Assembly: GCF_003350325.1 (NCBI RefSeq)
Contig: NZ_QLYZ01000008.1
Coordinates: 97,924-161,923, forward strand
Direction: 5' to 3'
DNA length: 64,000 nt
DNA from: Vibrio rhodolitus
GTDB lineage: Bacteria > Pseudomonadota > Gammaproteobacteria > Enterobacterales > Vibrionaceae
The stretch's first letter is position 1; every line of letters starts with the position of its first letter. Made by a program: the position numbers and the translations under genes. Positions 36,635 to 45,881 of this stretch are shown here, piece after piece. The notes under the pieces are model-generated. The model searched no databases, was not told where the DNA came from, and saw nothing but the letters and a program-made list of their open reading frames with translations.

Positions 36635-37870
36635 TTAGCCACTCATTAAGTTATTCATTTCCAAAATCGGCATCATGGTCGCCATGACGATAAACAGCAC
36701 TAAACCAGCCATCACAGCAATCATCAATGGGGTAAAAATACCCAGTGAAATATTGACCATAGATTCAAAGTTAGTATCTTGGTTATCGGCAGCGCGCGTT
36801 AGCATGCCTTCCAGTTCACCACTTTGTTCCCCCGAAGCAATCATATGCAGCATCATGGGTGGAAAGAGCTTGGTTTGCTCAAGTGACTTTCGCAAACTGG
36901 CACCTTCACGTACGCGATCAGCAGCCAGCAATACTTGTTGCTTAACGAATTGATTCGACATCACGTCAACCGCAACCCGCATGCCTTCCAAAATCGGAAT
37001 TGAGCTCGAAGTACAAATCGATAGTGTGCGAGCAAAACGAGCCGTATTTAAACCACGCGCAATTTTGCCAATCACAGGCATACCGATCACTTTGCGATCC
37101 CAACTTAAACGGATGTTTTTCTTGGTTAAGGCAAAGCGACACAAATAGGCAAGCGCAATAAAGCCGATCGCCAAATGAATCCACCAGTTTTGAACAAACT
37201 CACTGCAAGCAATCAAGATTTGCGTTGAGAATGGCAACTCTTGCCCCATCTGCACAAACTGACCAACAATTTTTGGCACCACAGAGGCAAGCAAAAACGC
37301 CACAATACTGATAGCAAACACCACCAAAACCACTGGGTAAATCAGCGCTTGTTGCAGCTTACTGCGCATCTTTTGCCGGTTTTCGGCGTAGTCCGCCAAA
37401 CGCTCAAGCACGCTATCCAGATGCCCTGATTTCTCACCAGCTGCCACCATAGAGCGGAACAATTCGTCAAAGATATGCGGGTAATCAGCAAAGCCATCAG
37501 CCAAGGTATGACCTTCAACGACCTTAGCGCGCACCGCCAGTAGCATAGTACGAATGCGCGGTTTTTCTGATTGCTCTGACACTGCGCGCAGACATTCCTC
37601 AAGTGGCATACCTGATTGCACTAACGTCGACAGTTGACGAGTGATCAACGCTAGGTCAGGCGTACTCAGACCGCGTTTAAAGGTCAAGGTTGCTGGCGCG
37701 GTCGACTTGCCTTTCGCAGCCGACTGCTTAGCTTGAGTCGGCACCACTTCAATTGGCACCAGCCCTTGCTCTTTTAGACGCACGCGTACTTGACGGGCAT
37801 TATCGCCTTCAAGAACGCCTTTTTGCGACTTGCCCTTTGCATTGAGCGCCTTGTATTCAAACGCCGCCAT
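36635..37870 (-). CDS. gspF: Type II secretion inner-membrane platform protein F
   Basis: GspF is the polytopic core of the assembly platform. The 411-residue product has the duplicated GspF domain, each with the pattern LALITRQLSTLVQSGMPLEECL and FARTLSICTSSSIPILEGM, and membrane spans near residues 175, 225 and 385. Its start codon overlaps the gspE stop (TAATG). Confidence 0.96.
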   Translation of the reverse strand: MAAFEYKALNAKGKSQKGVLEGDNARQVRVRLKEQGLVPIEVVPTQAKQSAAKGKSTAPATLTFKRGLSTPDLALITRQLSTLVQSGMPLEECLRAVSEQSEKPRIRTMLLAVRAKVVEGHTLADGFADYPHIFDELFRSMVAAGEKSGHLDSVLERLADYAENRQKMRSKLQQALIYPVVLVVFAISIVAFLLASVVPKIVGQFVQMGQELPFSTQILIACSEFVQNWWIHLAIGFIALAYLCRFALTKKNIRLSWDRKVIGMPVIGKIARGLNTARFARTLSICTSSSIPILEGMRVAVDVMSNQFVKQQVLLAADRVREGASLRKSLEQTKLFPPMMLHMIASGEQSGELEGMLTRAADNQDTNFESMVNISLGIFTPLMIAVMAGLVLFIVMATMMPILEMNNLMSG

Positions 37871-39360
37871 TAGCCTTCCTTGGTTACTCGCATCACTTCT
37901 TCAAGCGAAGTGATACCTTGACGAACTTTCTCTAAACCATCGTCGCGAATCGCTGGCGTTTTCGCTCGGATCGCTTTTTCTATCGCCTGCTCACCCGCTT
38001 CGTTGTGGATCAGCTCTTGGACTTGTTCATCGACCACCAGCAGTTCATAAATACCAGAACGACCACGATAACCTTTACCGCTACACTTCTCACAACCCTG
38101 TGGTTTGTAGAGAGTTAGCTCTTGCTCACTGCCAAGACCAAACAACGCTTTTTGCGCCGCATCGGCAGAATATGGCTGCTTACATGAACACAAGGTACGC
38201 ACCAGGCGCTGCGCCAACACACCAAGCAGTGAAGATGAAATCAAAAACGGTTCGATGCCCATATCACGCAAACGAGTGATAGCACCAATCGCAGTGTTGG
38301 TGTGCAACGTCGACATCACTAAGTGACCCGTCAGTGAGGCTTGTACCGCGATTTGTGCGGTTTCTAAGTCACGGATCTCACCCACCATCACCACATCCGG
38401 GTCTTGACGCAAAATCGCACGTAAGCCACGCGCAAAGGTCATGTCCACTTTCGGGTTTACTTGGGTTTGACCGATACCGTCGATATCAAATTCGATTGGG
38501 TCTTCTACGGTGAGGATATTGCGCTCGTTGCTATTCAGCTCTTGTAGACCAGCGTATAGCGTGGTCGATTTACCTGAACCCGTCGGACCGGTAACCAAGA
38601 TGATGCCGTGTGGGCGTTCAATCATGGTGCGGAACTGCTGATAGGTATGTGGCTTCATGCCCAAGCTGTGCAGATCAAGACGCGTCGCGTTCTTATCTAA
38701 TAGACGCATTACCACGCGCTCACCGTGTGACGATGGCATGGTTGAAACACGCACGTCCACCGCTCGTCCACCAATACGCAGCGAGATACGACCATCTTGT
38801 GGTACGCGCTTCTCGGCAATATCCAAACGCGCCATAACCTTCACACGCGACACCAACAGTGGCGCGAGCTTACGACTTGGCGAAAGCACATCACGTAACA
38901 CACCATCGACACGGAAACGAATCGACAGGCTCTTCTCAAAGGTTTCGATATGAATGTCCGATGCACCTTCTTTGATCGCTTCGCCCAACATGGCGTTGAT
39001 CAACTTGATGATTGGCGCATCGTCTTCTGATTCCAGCAAGTCGGCATCTTGCGGTAAATCTTCCGCCAGTGAGAAGAAATCGTCGCTGTCAGCGCCGATA
39101 TCTTCCATTAACTGACGCGCTTCCGAAGAATCGCGTTGGTAAGCTTGGGTGAGTTTTTTCTCAAACTCATCCTGCGTCACCGCCTGCAGAGCAAAGTCAG
39201 CAGAAATCGCACGTTTAACTTCCAGTAGCGCTTCAATCGCCAAAGGGGCAACGTAAAACAAGGTCGCACCTTGCACGTCATGCTCCAGCACCAAGTTAAA
39301 GCGCTTAGCAAAACTGAATGGCAGACGGCGCTGCACAGTCGTGAGCGGCATATCCATCAT
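37870..39360 (-). CDS. gspE: Type II secretion ATPase E
   Basis: GspE is the cytoplasmic hexameric ATPase that drives pseudopilus assembly. The 496-residue product has N-terminal GspL-binding domains ([11 protein letters not shown]), Walker [10 protein letters not shown] near residue 260, the Asp box ([19 protein letters not shown]), Walker B ([19 protein letters not shown]) and His box (STLHTNTA). The zinc subdomain is unusual: the first Cys pair is C-S-C (TLCSCKQPY), one residue shorter than the usual C-x-x-C, while the second is a normal C-x-x-C (GCEKCSGKG). It overlaps gspD (TAATG) and gspF. Confidence 0.96.
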   Translation of the reverse strand: MMDMPLTTVQRRLPFSFAKRFNLVLEHDVQGATLFYVAPLAIEALLEVKRAISADFALQAVTQDEFEKKLTQAYQRDSSEARQLMEDIGADSDDFFSLAEDLPQDADLLESEDDAPIIKLINAMLGEAIKEGASDIHIETFEKSLSIRFRVDGVLRDVLSPSRKLAPLLVSRVKVMARLDIAEKRVPQDGRISLRIGGRAVDVRVSTMPSSHGERVVMRLLDKNATRLDLHSLGMKPHTYQQFRTMIERPHGIILVTGPTGSGKSTTLYAGLQELNSNERNILTVEDPIEFDIDGIGQTQVNPKVDMTFARGLRAILRQDPDVVMVGEIRDLETAQIAVQASLTGHLVMSTLHTNTAIGAITRLRDMGIEPFLISSSLLGVLAQRLVRTLCSCKQPYSADAAQKALFGLGSEQELTLYKPQGCEKCSGKGYRGRSGIYELLVVDEQVQELIHNEAGEQAIEKAIRAKTPAIRDDGLEKVRQGITSLEEVMRVTKEG

Positions 39361-41378
39361 TACTTGCTTTCCATCTGATCGATAAAGGCTTGAATTTCAG
39401 CCGGATGCTTACGCTCTTGACCAAATTCAGGCAGCACTGGAATGTGGCTGTCATCCATCAGCTTTAAGCCTTGCTCAGACTTGTACAGCTGCTCTGCACG
39501 GATAAAGTTGTATTTACGCTGAGTAATGCCATCAGCCGTCACGCCATCACGAATAATGGTTGGCTTGATAAACACCATCAGGTTTTTCTTCTCAACTTGA
39601 GTGCTGGTTGATTTAAACAGGTGACCCAGAACCGGAATATCACCCAGCAGCGGCACTTTTGATTCGCTCTCGAGTGCGCGCTCATCAATCAAACCACCCA
39701 GTACAATCATTTGACCATCTTCAACAATCACCGAGGTATTCAGTTGACGCTTAGCAAAACGCACGTCCACGGCACCGTTTGCGCCCAGTACGTTCGACAC
39801 TTCTTGCTCGATGTTCAGTTGTACTGAGTTACCTTCGTTGATTTGCGGTACCACTTTTAGCTTGATGCCTACTTCTTTACGATCAACGGTTTGGAATGGG
39901 TTGTCGTTGTTTGAGCCTGCTGTTGAGCCTGTCAGAACTGGCACTTCTTCACCGACAATAAATGACGCTTCGCCGTTATCCATCACAGTAATGCTTGGTG
40001 AAGAAAGAATGTTCGAGTTTGAGTCACTCGATACCGCCGTGAGTAGCGCCGTCCAGTCACCCATCACTAGGCTTACCGCTGCACCATTTACGCCAGCAAG
40101 AGCTGATGCGAGGGTGCTGTAGTCGCCAGATTCGGTCACGCTATAAGGAACACGATTACCATTATTATCGGTGTAGTATTCGGTGCTAGTTTGATCGCCT
40201 GCTTCTTCTAAGCCTACAAGAACCTGACCAATTGGCGCTTGCGTATTGCTGTATTGCACTACTGCACCTGTCTCTAGTGAACCCCACTGCACTCCAAGAT
40301 TGATACCGTCGCCTTCAGCCATTTCGACAATCAGCGCTTCAATCAACACTTGCGCGCGGCGAATGTCCAACTGCGCAATCACGTTTTGCAGTGCGCTCAT
40401 AATCGATGGTGGCGCGGTGATAACGAGAGCATTGGTTGATGCATGAGCGGCAATTACCACTTCATTATTTGATGAACCAGAACTCTTGGTGCCCGCCGAT
40501 TTCTCTGCTTGTAAGTTGTCTGATACGCCTTTTAGCACATCTACCAAGTCTTCGGCTTTAGCGTATTTTAGGTACACCACTTGGTTGTTACCTTTGGTCG
40601 CCATCTCAACATCCAACTGCTGGATAAGCTTACGCAGACGCTTGCGAACCTGTGGATCACCAGAAATCAGCACTGAGTTGGTGCGATCATCGGCTACCAA
40701 TTTTGGTTGTAAAAATTCCGGCGTGTTCTTGCTGTCACTACTTTTGTTTAGCGCATCAACAATACGCACCATTTCCGCTGCAGATGCATTATTAAGCTCC
40801 ACCAACTCAATGTCTTTGTCACCTGCTTGGTCAACGCGTTTGATAATATCTGCCAAGCGGTTGACTACTGCTGCGCGACCTGTGATCAAAATAATGTTGG
40901 CTGGGTCATAGTGCACCACGTTACCCGCACCCGCGTTGTCATTAAGCTGGCGTAGCAAAGGCGAGAGTTCACGTACTGATACGTTACGCACGGCAACCAC
41001 GCGTGTAACGACAGCATCACCCTTAACATTGCCGTCACCAACCACTGGAATCGCGGAGGTTTTCGCATCTTTCGATTTGATCACCTTAATCACGCCATTG
41101 TCCATTTCCACTACAGCGTAGCCATACACCTCAAGCACATTGAGGAAGAAACTGTAGTATTGATCTTCACTTAACGTGTCGTAGCTACGCACGTCAATTT
41201 TGCCGCGTACAGATGGATCAACAATGATGGTTTTCTCTAGATTGCGACCAACGATATTAATGAACTCTTGAATATCGGTGCCTTTAAAGCTGGCGCTGTA
41301 TTCACTCGCGGTTGCCATCGGAGAAGCAGCTAACGATGCTGCCAATAACCATGCGCTTTTTTTAAGCCAATGCTTCAC
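39360..41378 (-). CDS. gspD: Type II secretion outer-membrane secretin D
   Basis: GspD forms the multimeric outer-membrane channel. The 672-residue product has a signal peptide ([20 protein letters not shown], then MATA), periplasmic N0-N3 domains ([25 protein letters not shown]-type repeats), and the C-terminal secretin domain with VPVLTG (gate region) and [17 protein letters not shown]. The tail ([14 protein letters not shown]) resembles the S-domain region that binds pilotin. It is 34 bases after gspC. Confidence 0.97.
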   Translation of the reverse strand: MKHWLKKSAWLLAASLAASPMATASEYSASFKGTDIQEFINIVGRNLEKTIIVDPSVRGKIDVRSYDTLSEDQYYSFFLNVLEVYGYAVVEMDNGVIKVIKSKDAKTSAIPVVGDGNVKGDAVVTRVVAVRNVSVRELSPLLRQLNDNAGAGNVVHYDPANIILITGRAAVVNRLADIIKRVDQAGDKDIELVELNNASAAEMVRIVDALNKSSDSKNTPEFLQPKLVADDRTNSVLISGDPQVRKRLRKLIQQLDVEMATKGNNQVVYLKYAKAEDLVDVLKGVSDNLQAEKSAGTKSSGSSNNEVVIAAHASTNALVITAPPSIMSALQNVIAQLDIRRAQVLIEALIVEMAEGDGINLGVQWGSLETGAVVQYSNTQAPIGQVLVGLEEAGDQTSTEYYTDNNGNRVPYSVTESGDYSTLASALAGVNGAAVSLVMGDWTALLTAVSSDSNSNILSSPSITVMDNGEASFIVGEEVPVLTGSTAGSNNDNPFQTVDRKEVGIKLKVVPQINEGNSVQLNIEQEVSNVLGANGAVDVRFAKRQLNTSVIVEDGQMIVLGGLIDERALESESKVPLLGDIPVLGHLFKSTSTQVEKKNLMVFIKPTIIRDGVTADGITQRKYNFIRAEQLYKSEQGLKLMDDSHIPVLPEFGQERKHPAEIQAFIDQMESK

Positions 41379-41412
41379 TTTTTACTCCTCAAAGGATCAC
41401 TCTCTGCGCGTC

Positions 41413-42315
41413 TTACAATTCGATATAAATATCGTAGGGTTGTCCATCACGCTCTACGGTCAAGTTCAATTCGGTTAAGTTCGGCAAGCTCTTAAAGACC
41501 TCGCCCATTGCGGCCGCATTGCGTAAATCTTTGCCATTTAAATGTGTGGCAACATCGCCTTCTTTGAGACCGACTGAATCAAATAGTTCACGACTTTTGC
41601 CTGGGCTAAGTCGGTAACCAGCTAGCTCACCATCACGCTTGAGCTGTGACATGCGAACGTATTGGAAAATCTGTTGTGGATTACTGGTAATTTCTGCTCG
41701 GATTTGGCTGAGCTTATCTTTGCTCGCCACCACTTGATTGGCTTTTGCCGGCTGCGTTGTGCTCACTTGTGGTTCCGGTTTTGCGTACTTCAACCCTTCC
41801 AGCATCACCGTTTCATTGCGTCCAGCGTTATCGACAATAATGCGGTCCGCTTGCACTTGAACCAGCTTAGCGCGCGTCCCTTCAATCACCTCATTAATGC
41901 CATAAGTCGCCTGTTTACCGCCTTTAGCGACCACCGCCAGACTCTTTTGTGGATTGGTGCTGGTTACCACCCCGACAACCACAATATTTAAGCGGCTCTT
42001 AGGAGCATCTTCCAATTTTGGCTTAACGACAGGTTTTACTGCCGCTTGGTATTCACCAAACAGGTGGCTGTTGTACAAGTTGGCGGTATCTAAACGGGCA
42101 TCAGTGGCTTGATTTGATGAAGCGCTCGCTTTCCAAGGGGTAATTTGGGTTTGCTGATAGGGAAACCACACTAAACGCCCTAACACCCATGCCGTACACA
42201 ACAATAACGTGATAGTCAGCAACAGACTGACTCGCGCTTGGTTGGCAATAAGCTTAGGTAAAACTGAAGAACGGGTGCTGAGTTTCACGGCATTTCCTTG
42301 GTAACTGGCATTCAC
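41413..42315 (-). CDS. gspC: Type II secretion inner-membrane protein C
   Basis: GspC bridges the inner-membrane platform and GspD. The 300-residue product has one N-terminal membrane span (VSLLLTITLLLCTAWVLGRL), a periplasmic HR domain (LNIVVVGVVTSTNPQKSLAVV) and a C-terminal PDZ domain (YRLSPGKSRELFDSVGLKEG). It is the first gene of the gspC-N operon. The promoter must lie in 42316-42515, between it and divergent hslR. The prepilin peptidase gene (gspO/pilD) is not in the cluster, as in other Vibrio. Confidence 0.95.
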   Translation of the reverse strand: MNASYQGNAVKLSTRSSVLPKLIANQARVSLLLTITLLLCTAWVLGRLVWFPYQQTQITPWKASASSNQATDARLDTANLYNSHLFGEYQAAVKPVVKPKLEDAPKSRLNIVVVGVVTSTNPQKSLAVVAKGGKQATYGINEVIEGTRAKLVQVQADRIIVDNAGRNETVMLEGLKYAKPEPQVSTTQPAKANQVVASKDKLSQIRAEITSNPQQIFQYVRMSQLKRDGELAGYRLSPGKSRELFDSVGLKEGDVATHLNGKDLRNAAAMGEVFKSLPNLTELNLTVERDGQPYDIYIEL

Positions 42316-42446
42316 TGAGGTCGCTGATTGGGGTTAGTTGCTTCTATCTATATGACCAGCAACCCTTAATTCTAGCAAACTATAGATTAGGGCTATATAG
42401 AAAAGATTCCTACAAACTGGGATGTTAATTATTTTTTGAGCATTAA

Positions 42447-42475
42447 CTTGAAAAATGGGCTCCATATCACCATTG
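42447..42475 (+). promoter_or_regulatory. Sigma-32-type heat-shock promoter of hslR
   Basis: A -35 element CTTGAAA (42447-42453), a 14-base spacer and a -10 element CACCATTG (42468-42475) fit the sigma-32 consensus CTTGAAA-N(13-15)-CCCCATNT closely. It lies about 40 bases before the hslR start. Confidence 0.75.
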
Positions 42476-42515
42476 TATGGGCAATATTCGAGCTAGTTAG
42501 AAGGTAGAGAGCGAG

Positions 42516-42902
42516 ATGAGTTCCCCAGCAGAAGCAATAAGATTGGATAAATGGCTTTGGGCGGCACGTTTTTATAAAACACGCTCCATCGCGCGAAATA
42601 TGGTTGATGGTGGTAAAGTCCATTATAATGGGCAACGCAGCAAACCGAGCAAAGCTGTTGAGCTGGGTGCGGTGATCACTTTACGTCAAGGTAATGAAGA
42701 AAAAACCGTGACGATAGAGAAGATTTCCGGGCAACGCCGCGGTGCACCTGAAGCCCAGACCCTCTACACTGAAACTACAGAAAGCATTGCTAAACGTGAA
42801 GCGCATGCGCTTCAACGCAAACTCAATGCGCACAACCCTAGCCCGGACCGCCGCCCTGACAAAAAGCAGCGCCGCGATATTATCAAGTTTAAACATCAAT
42901 AA
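42516..42902 (+). CDS. hslR: Ribosome-associated heat-shock protein Hsp15
   Basis: Hsp15 binds 50S subunits carrying stalled nascent peptidyl-tRNA and helps recycle them. The 128-residue product has an N-terminal S4 RNA-binding domain ([20 protein letters not shown] and [20 protein letters not shown], residues 9-50) and a basic C-terminal tail ([19 protein letters not shown]). It precedes hslO by 14 bases and the pair shares the heat-shock promoter. Confidence 0.95.
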   Translation: MSSPAEAIRLDKWLWAARFYKTRSIARNMVDGGKVHYNGQRSKPSKAVELGAVITLRQGNEEKTVTIEKISGQRRGAPEAQTLYTETTESIAKREAHALQRKLNAHNPSPDRRPDKKQRRDIIKFKHQ

Positions 42903-42916
42903 GTTGGACTCTCCAA

Positions 42917-43807
42917 ATGACTGATACTGTAATCAACAACAACGTTTTAAACCGCTACCTATTTGAAGAACTATCAGTACGTGGCGAATTGGTGCAACTG
43001 GATGAAGCATACCAACGAATTATTGCCAGCAAGGAATACCCTGTAGCGCTACAAAAGCTACTTGGTGAGCTATTGGTTTCAACCACACTACTTACCGCAA
43101 CATTGAAGTTTGAAGGTTCAATCACGATCCAACTTCAAGGTGATGGTCCGGTTTCTCTTGCCGTGATCAACGGCGACCACGATCAGAAGATCCGTGGTGT
43201 GGCGCGTTGGGAAGGCGACATTGCTGAAGACGCAACGCTGCACGAGATGATGGGTAAAGGTTACCTAGTGATCACCATCGAGCCGAAAAAAGGTGAACGC
43301 TACCAAGGTGTGGTTGGTCTTGAAGGTGAAAACCTAACGCAAGTTATCGAAAACTACTTCGCAAACTCTGAGCAGCTAAAAACGCGCCTATGGATCCGCA
43401 CTGGTGAGTTCCAAGGCAAAGCGCACGCTGCAGGTATGCTTATCCAAGTAATGCCAGATGGCACAGGTACGCCAGATGACTTCGAGCATCTAGAGCAACT
43501 GACTAATACAGTGAAAAACGAAGAGCTATTTGGCTTAAGTGCAGAAGAGCTACTTTACCGTCTTTACAACCAAGACAAAGTTCGCCTGTTTGAACCACAA
43601 CCAGTTGAGTTCCACTGTGGCTGTTCACGTGAGCGCAGTGGTGCTGCCATCATTACCGTCGACCGTGCTGAAATTAATGACATTTTGGCGGAGTCTGGCA
43701 CAGTGTCTTTACATTGTGATTACTGTGGCACAACATACTCATTCGACGAAGCAGAAGTTACTGAGCTATTCATCAACGCAGAAAATGGTAACGAAACACT
43801 GCATTAA
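42917..43807 (+). CDS. hslO: Redox-regulated chaperonin Hsp33
   Basis: Hsp33 is a cytoplasmic holdase activated by oxidation. The 296-residue product has the N-terminal chaperone domain ([20 protein letters not shown] and [15 protein letters not shown]) and the C-terminal zinc switch with C-x-C ([11 protein letters not shown]) and C-x-x-C ([17 protein letters not shown]), near residues 235 and 268. It is cotranscribed with hslR and ends at a terminator. Confidence 0.98.
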   Translation: MTDTVINNNVLNRYLFEELSVRGELVQLDEAYQRIIASKEYPVALQKLLGELLVSTTLLTATLKFEGSITIQLQGDGPVSLAVINGDHDQKIRGVARWEGDIAEDATLHEMMGKGYLVITIEPKKGERYQGVVGLEGENLTQVIENYFANSEQLKTRLWIRTGEFQGKAHAAGMLIQVMPDGTGTPDDFEHLEQLTNTVKNEELFGLSAEELLYRLYNQDKVRLFEPQPVEFHCGCSRERSGAAIITVDRAEINDILAESGTVSLHCDYCGTTYSFDEAEVTELFINAENGNETLH

Positions 43808-43842
43808 TTTGCGTAACTTAACAAGTAACTAAAATGTTATAC

Positions 43843-43868
43843 AAGCCAGCTTTATGCTGGCTTTTTTT
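43843..43868 (+). terminator. Rho-independent terminator of hslO
   Basis: AAGCCAGC / GCTGGCTT (8 bp, 5-nt loop) is followed by TTTTTT. It lies 36 bases after the hslO stop. Confidence 0.92.
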
Positions 43869-44143
43869 ACACCTAAAACCCCACCATAACAGGCTTTGTT
43901 AGCACCGAACGCTATACTTAATTTCTACACATTAATAATATATTTGATCTAGCGCAACTGTTTGCGCACACGATAAAATAGTGAAGCCAATATGTGACGC
44001 GTTACCTAAATCCTCACAAAATTTATGGGCAATATTTGAGCTATACCCCTGTTTTGTCGCGGGCCCGTTGCTAGCATGGTTAACATATAAAAATTAAAAC
44101 ATTCTTACAAAATCCCTACAAAAACTTATCACAAGGAGCACCT
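43869..44143 (+). promoter_or_regulatory. pckA upstream region
   Basis: This 275-base region leads to pckA. It contains an inverted repeat GCGCAA-CTGT-TTGCGC (43952-43967) and a 19-base sequence (44025-44043) almost identical to one in the hslR leader (42477-42495). No unambiguous CRP site or sigma-70 promoter was found. Confidence 0.4.
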
Positions 44144-45772
44144 ATGACCGTTATGGAACATACAAAGGCTGCAACAATTGATCTTTCGAAGCATGGGCTA
44201 TACGACGTAAAAGAAGTGGTTAGAAACCCAAGCTATGAAATGCTTTTCGAGGAAGAAACTCGTGCCGATCTGCAAGGCTATGAGCGCGGTGTAGTGACCG
44301 AGCTTGGCGCTGTAGCGGTTGATACTGGTATCTTCACTGGTCGCTCACCAAAAGATAAATACATCGTTAAAGATGCTACGACAGAAGAACACATGTGGTG
44401 GACATCCGATGCGGTGAAAAACGATAACAAACCAATCAACCAAGAAGTGTGGAATGATCTTAAGCAATTGGTCACTTCTCAACTTTCTGGCAAACGCCTT
44501 TTTGTTATTGACGGTTACTGTGGCGCTAACCCTGATACTCGCTTAAGCATTCGAGTGATCACTGAAGTAGCGTGGCAGGCTCACTTTGTGAAAAACATGT
44601 TTATTCGTCCTAGCGAAGAAGAATTGGCAACCTTTGAGCCTGACTTCGTGGTGATGAATGGCGCGAAATGCACTAACCAGAAATGGGAAGAGCATGGACT
44701 AAACTCTGAAAACTTCACTGTATTTAACCTAACTGAGCGTACTCAGTTAATCGGTGGTACTTGGTACGGCGGCGAGATGAAAAAAGGTATGTTCGCAATG
44801 ATGAACTACTTCTTACCGCTTAAAGATATTGCTTCAATGCACTGTAGTGCCAATATGGGTCAAGATGGCGATGTGGCTATTTTCTTCGGTCTATCAGGTA
44901 CAGGTAAAACCACGCTATCGACCGACCCTAAACGCGCACTGATCGGTGACGATGAGCACGGCTGGGATGATGACGGCGTATTCAACTTCGAAGGTGGTTG
45001 TTACGCGAAAACCATCAAGCTATCAAAAGAAGCTGAGCCAGACATCTACAATGCGATCCGCCGTGATGCGTTGCTTGAGAACGTAACGGTTCGCAACGAC
45101 GGTTCAATCAATTTTGATGATGGTTCGAAAACTGAGAACACGCGTGTTTCTTACCCACTGCATCATATCGACAACATCGTTAAGCCTGTTTCAAAAGGCG
45201 GTCACGCCAACAAGGTGATCTTCCTTTCTGCCGACGCATTTGGCGTACTACCACCGGTGTCAAAACTGACGCCAGAGCAAACTAAGTACCACTTCCTATC
45301 TGGCTTTACCGCTAAATTGGCGGGTACAGAGCGCGGTATCACTGAACCAACACCAACCTTCTCAGCGTGTTTTGGTGCAGCATTCCTAACTCTACACCCA
45401 ACTAAGTACGCAGAAGTACTAGTAAAACGTATGGAAGCGGCGGGTGCTGAAGCTTACCTCGTTAACACCGGCTGGAATGGCAGCGGTAAGCGCATCTCGA
45501 TTCAAGATACGCGCGGCATCATTGACGCAATCTTGGACGGTTCAATTGAGCATGCAGAAACCACGCATATTCCGATCTTTAACCTAGAAGTACCAACATC
45601 ACTACCAGGTGTGGATCCAAGCATCCTTGATCCACGTGATACTTACGTCGACCCACTACAATGGGAAAGCAAAGCGCACGATCTGGCGCAGCGCTTTATC
45701 AACAACTTCGATAAATACACTGACAATGCAGAAGGCAAATCATTAGTCGCAGCTGGTCCTCAGCTCGATTAG
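44144..45772 (+). CDS. pckA: Phosphoenolpyruvate carboxykinase (ATP)
   Basis: PckA converts oxaloacetate to phosphoenolpyruvate, the committed step of gluconeogenesis. The 542-residue product has the kinase-1a P-loop [11 protein letters not shown] near residue 250, kinase-2 region [11 protein letters not shown], substrate segment [19 protein letters not shown] and [13 protein letters not shown]. The ATG at 44144 follows AAGGAG at about 5 nt; a second in-frame ATG lies three codons later. It is monocistronic with its own terminator. Confidence 0.98.
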   Translation: MTVMEHTKAATIDLSKHGLYDVKEVVRNPSYEMLFEEETRADLQGYERGVVTELGAVAVDTGIFTGRSPKDKYIVKDATTEEHMWWTSDAVKNDNKPINQEVWNDLKQLVTSQLSGKRLFVIDGYCGANPDTRLSIRVITEVAWQAHFVKNMFIRPSEEELATFEPDFVVMNGAKCTNQKWEEHGLNSENFTVFNLTERTQLIGGTWYGGEMKKGMFAMMNYFLPLKDIASMHCSANMGQDGDVAIFFGLSGTGKTTLSTDPKRALIGDDEHGWDDDGVFNFEGGCYAKTIKLSKEAEPDIYNAIRRDALLENVTVRNDGSINFDDGSKTENTRVSYPLHHIDNIVKPVSKGGHANKVIFLSADAFGVLPPVSKLTPEQTKYHFLSGFTAKLAGTERGITEPTPTFSACFGAAFLTLHPTKYAEVLVKRMEAAGAEAYLVNTGWNGSGKRISIQDTRGIIDAILDGSIEHAETTHIPIFNLEVPTSLPGVDPSILDPRDTYVDPLQWESKAHDLAQRFINNFDKYTDNAEGKSLVAAGPQLD

Positions 45773-45797
45773 TGACAACGGCTTGATTCTAACCACT

Positions 45798-45822
45798 AGC
45801 CCCTCTTTTGAGGGGCTTTTTT
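45798..45822 (+). terminator. Rho-independent terminator of pckA
   Basis: AGCCCCTC / GAGGGGCT (8 bp, TTTT loop) is followed by a run of six T, 25 bases after the pckA stop. Confidence 0.93.
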
Positions 45823-45881
45823 GTTGCAGCTCGGCAGAATAACGCACAGAATCACCATGTGGCTCTTATTAGGACAAGACA

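Noticed and set aside
43952..43967. PurR or CRP site before pckA
   Set aside because: GCGCAA-CTGT-TTGCGC lacks the PurR core CAAACGTTTG and does not match TGTGA-N6-TCACA. It is reported only as an inverted repeat.
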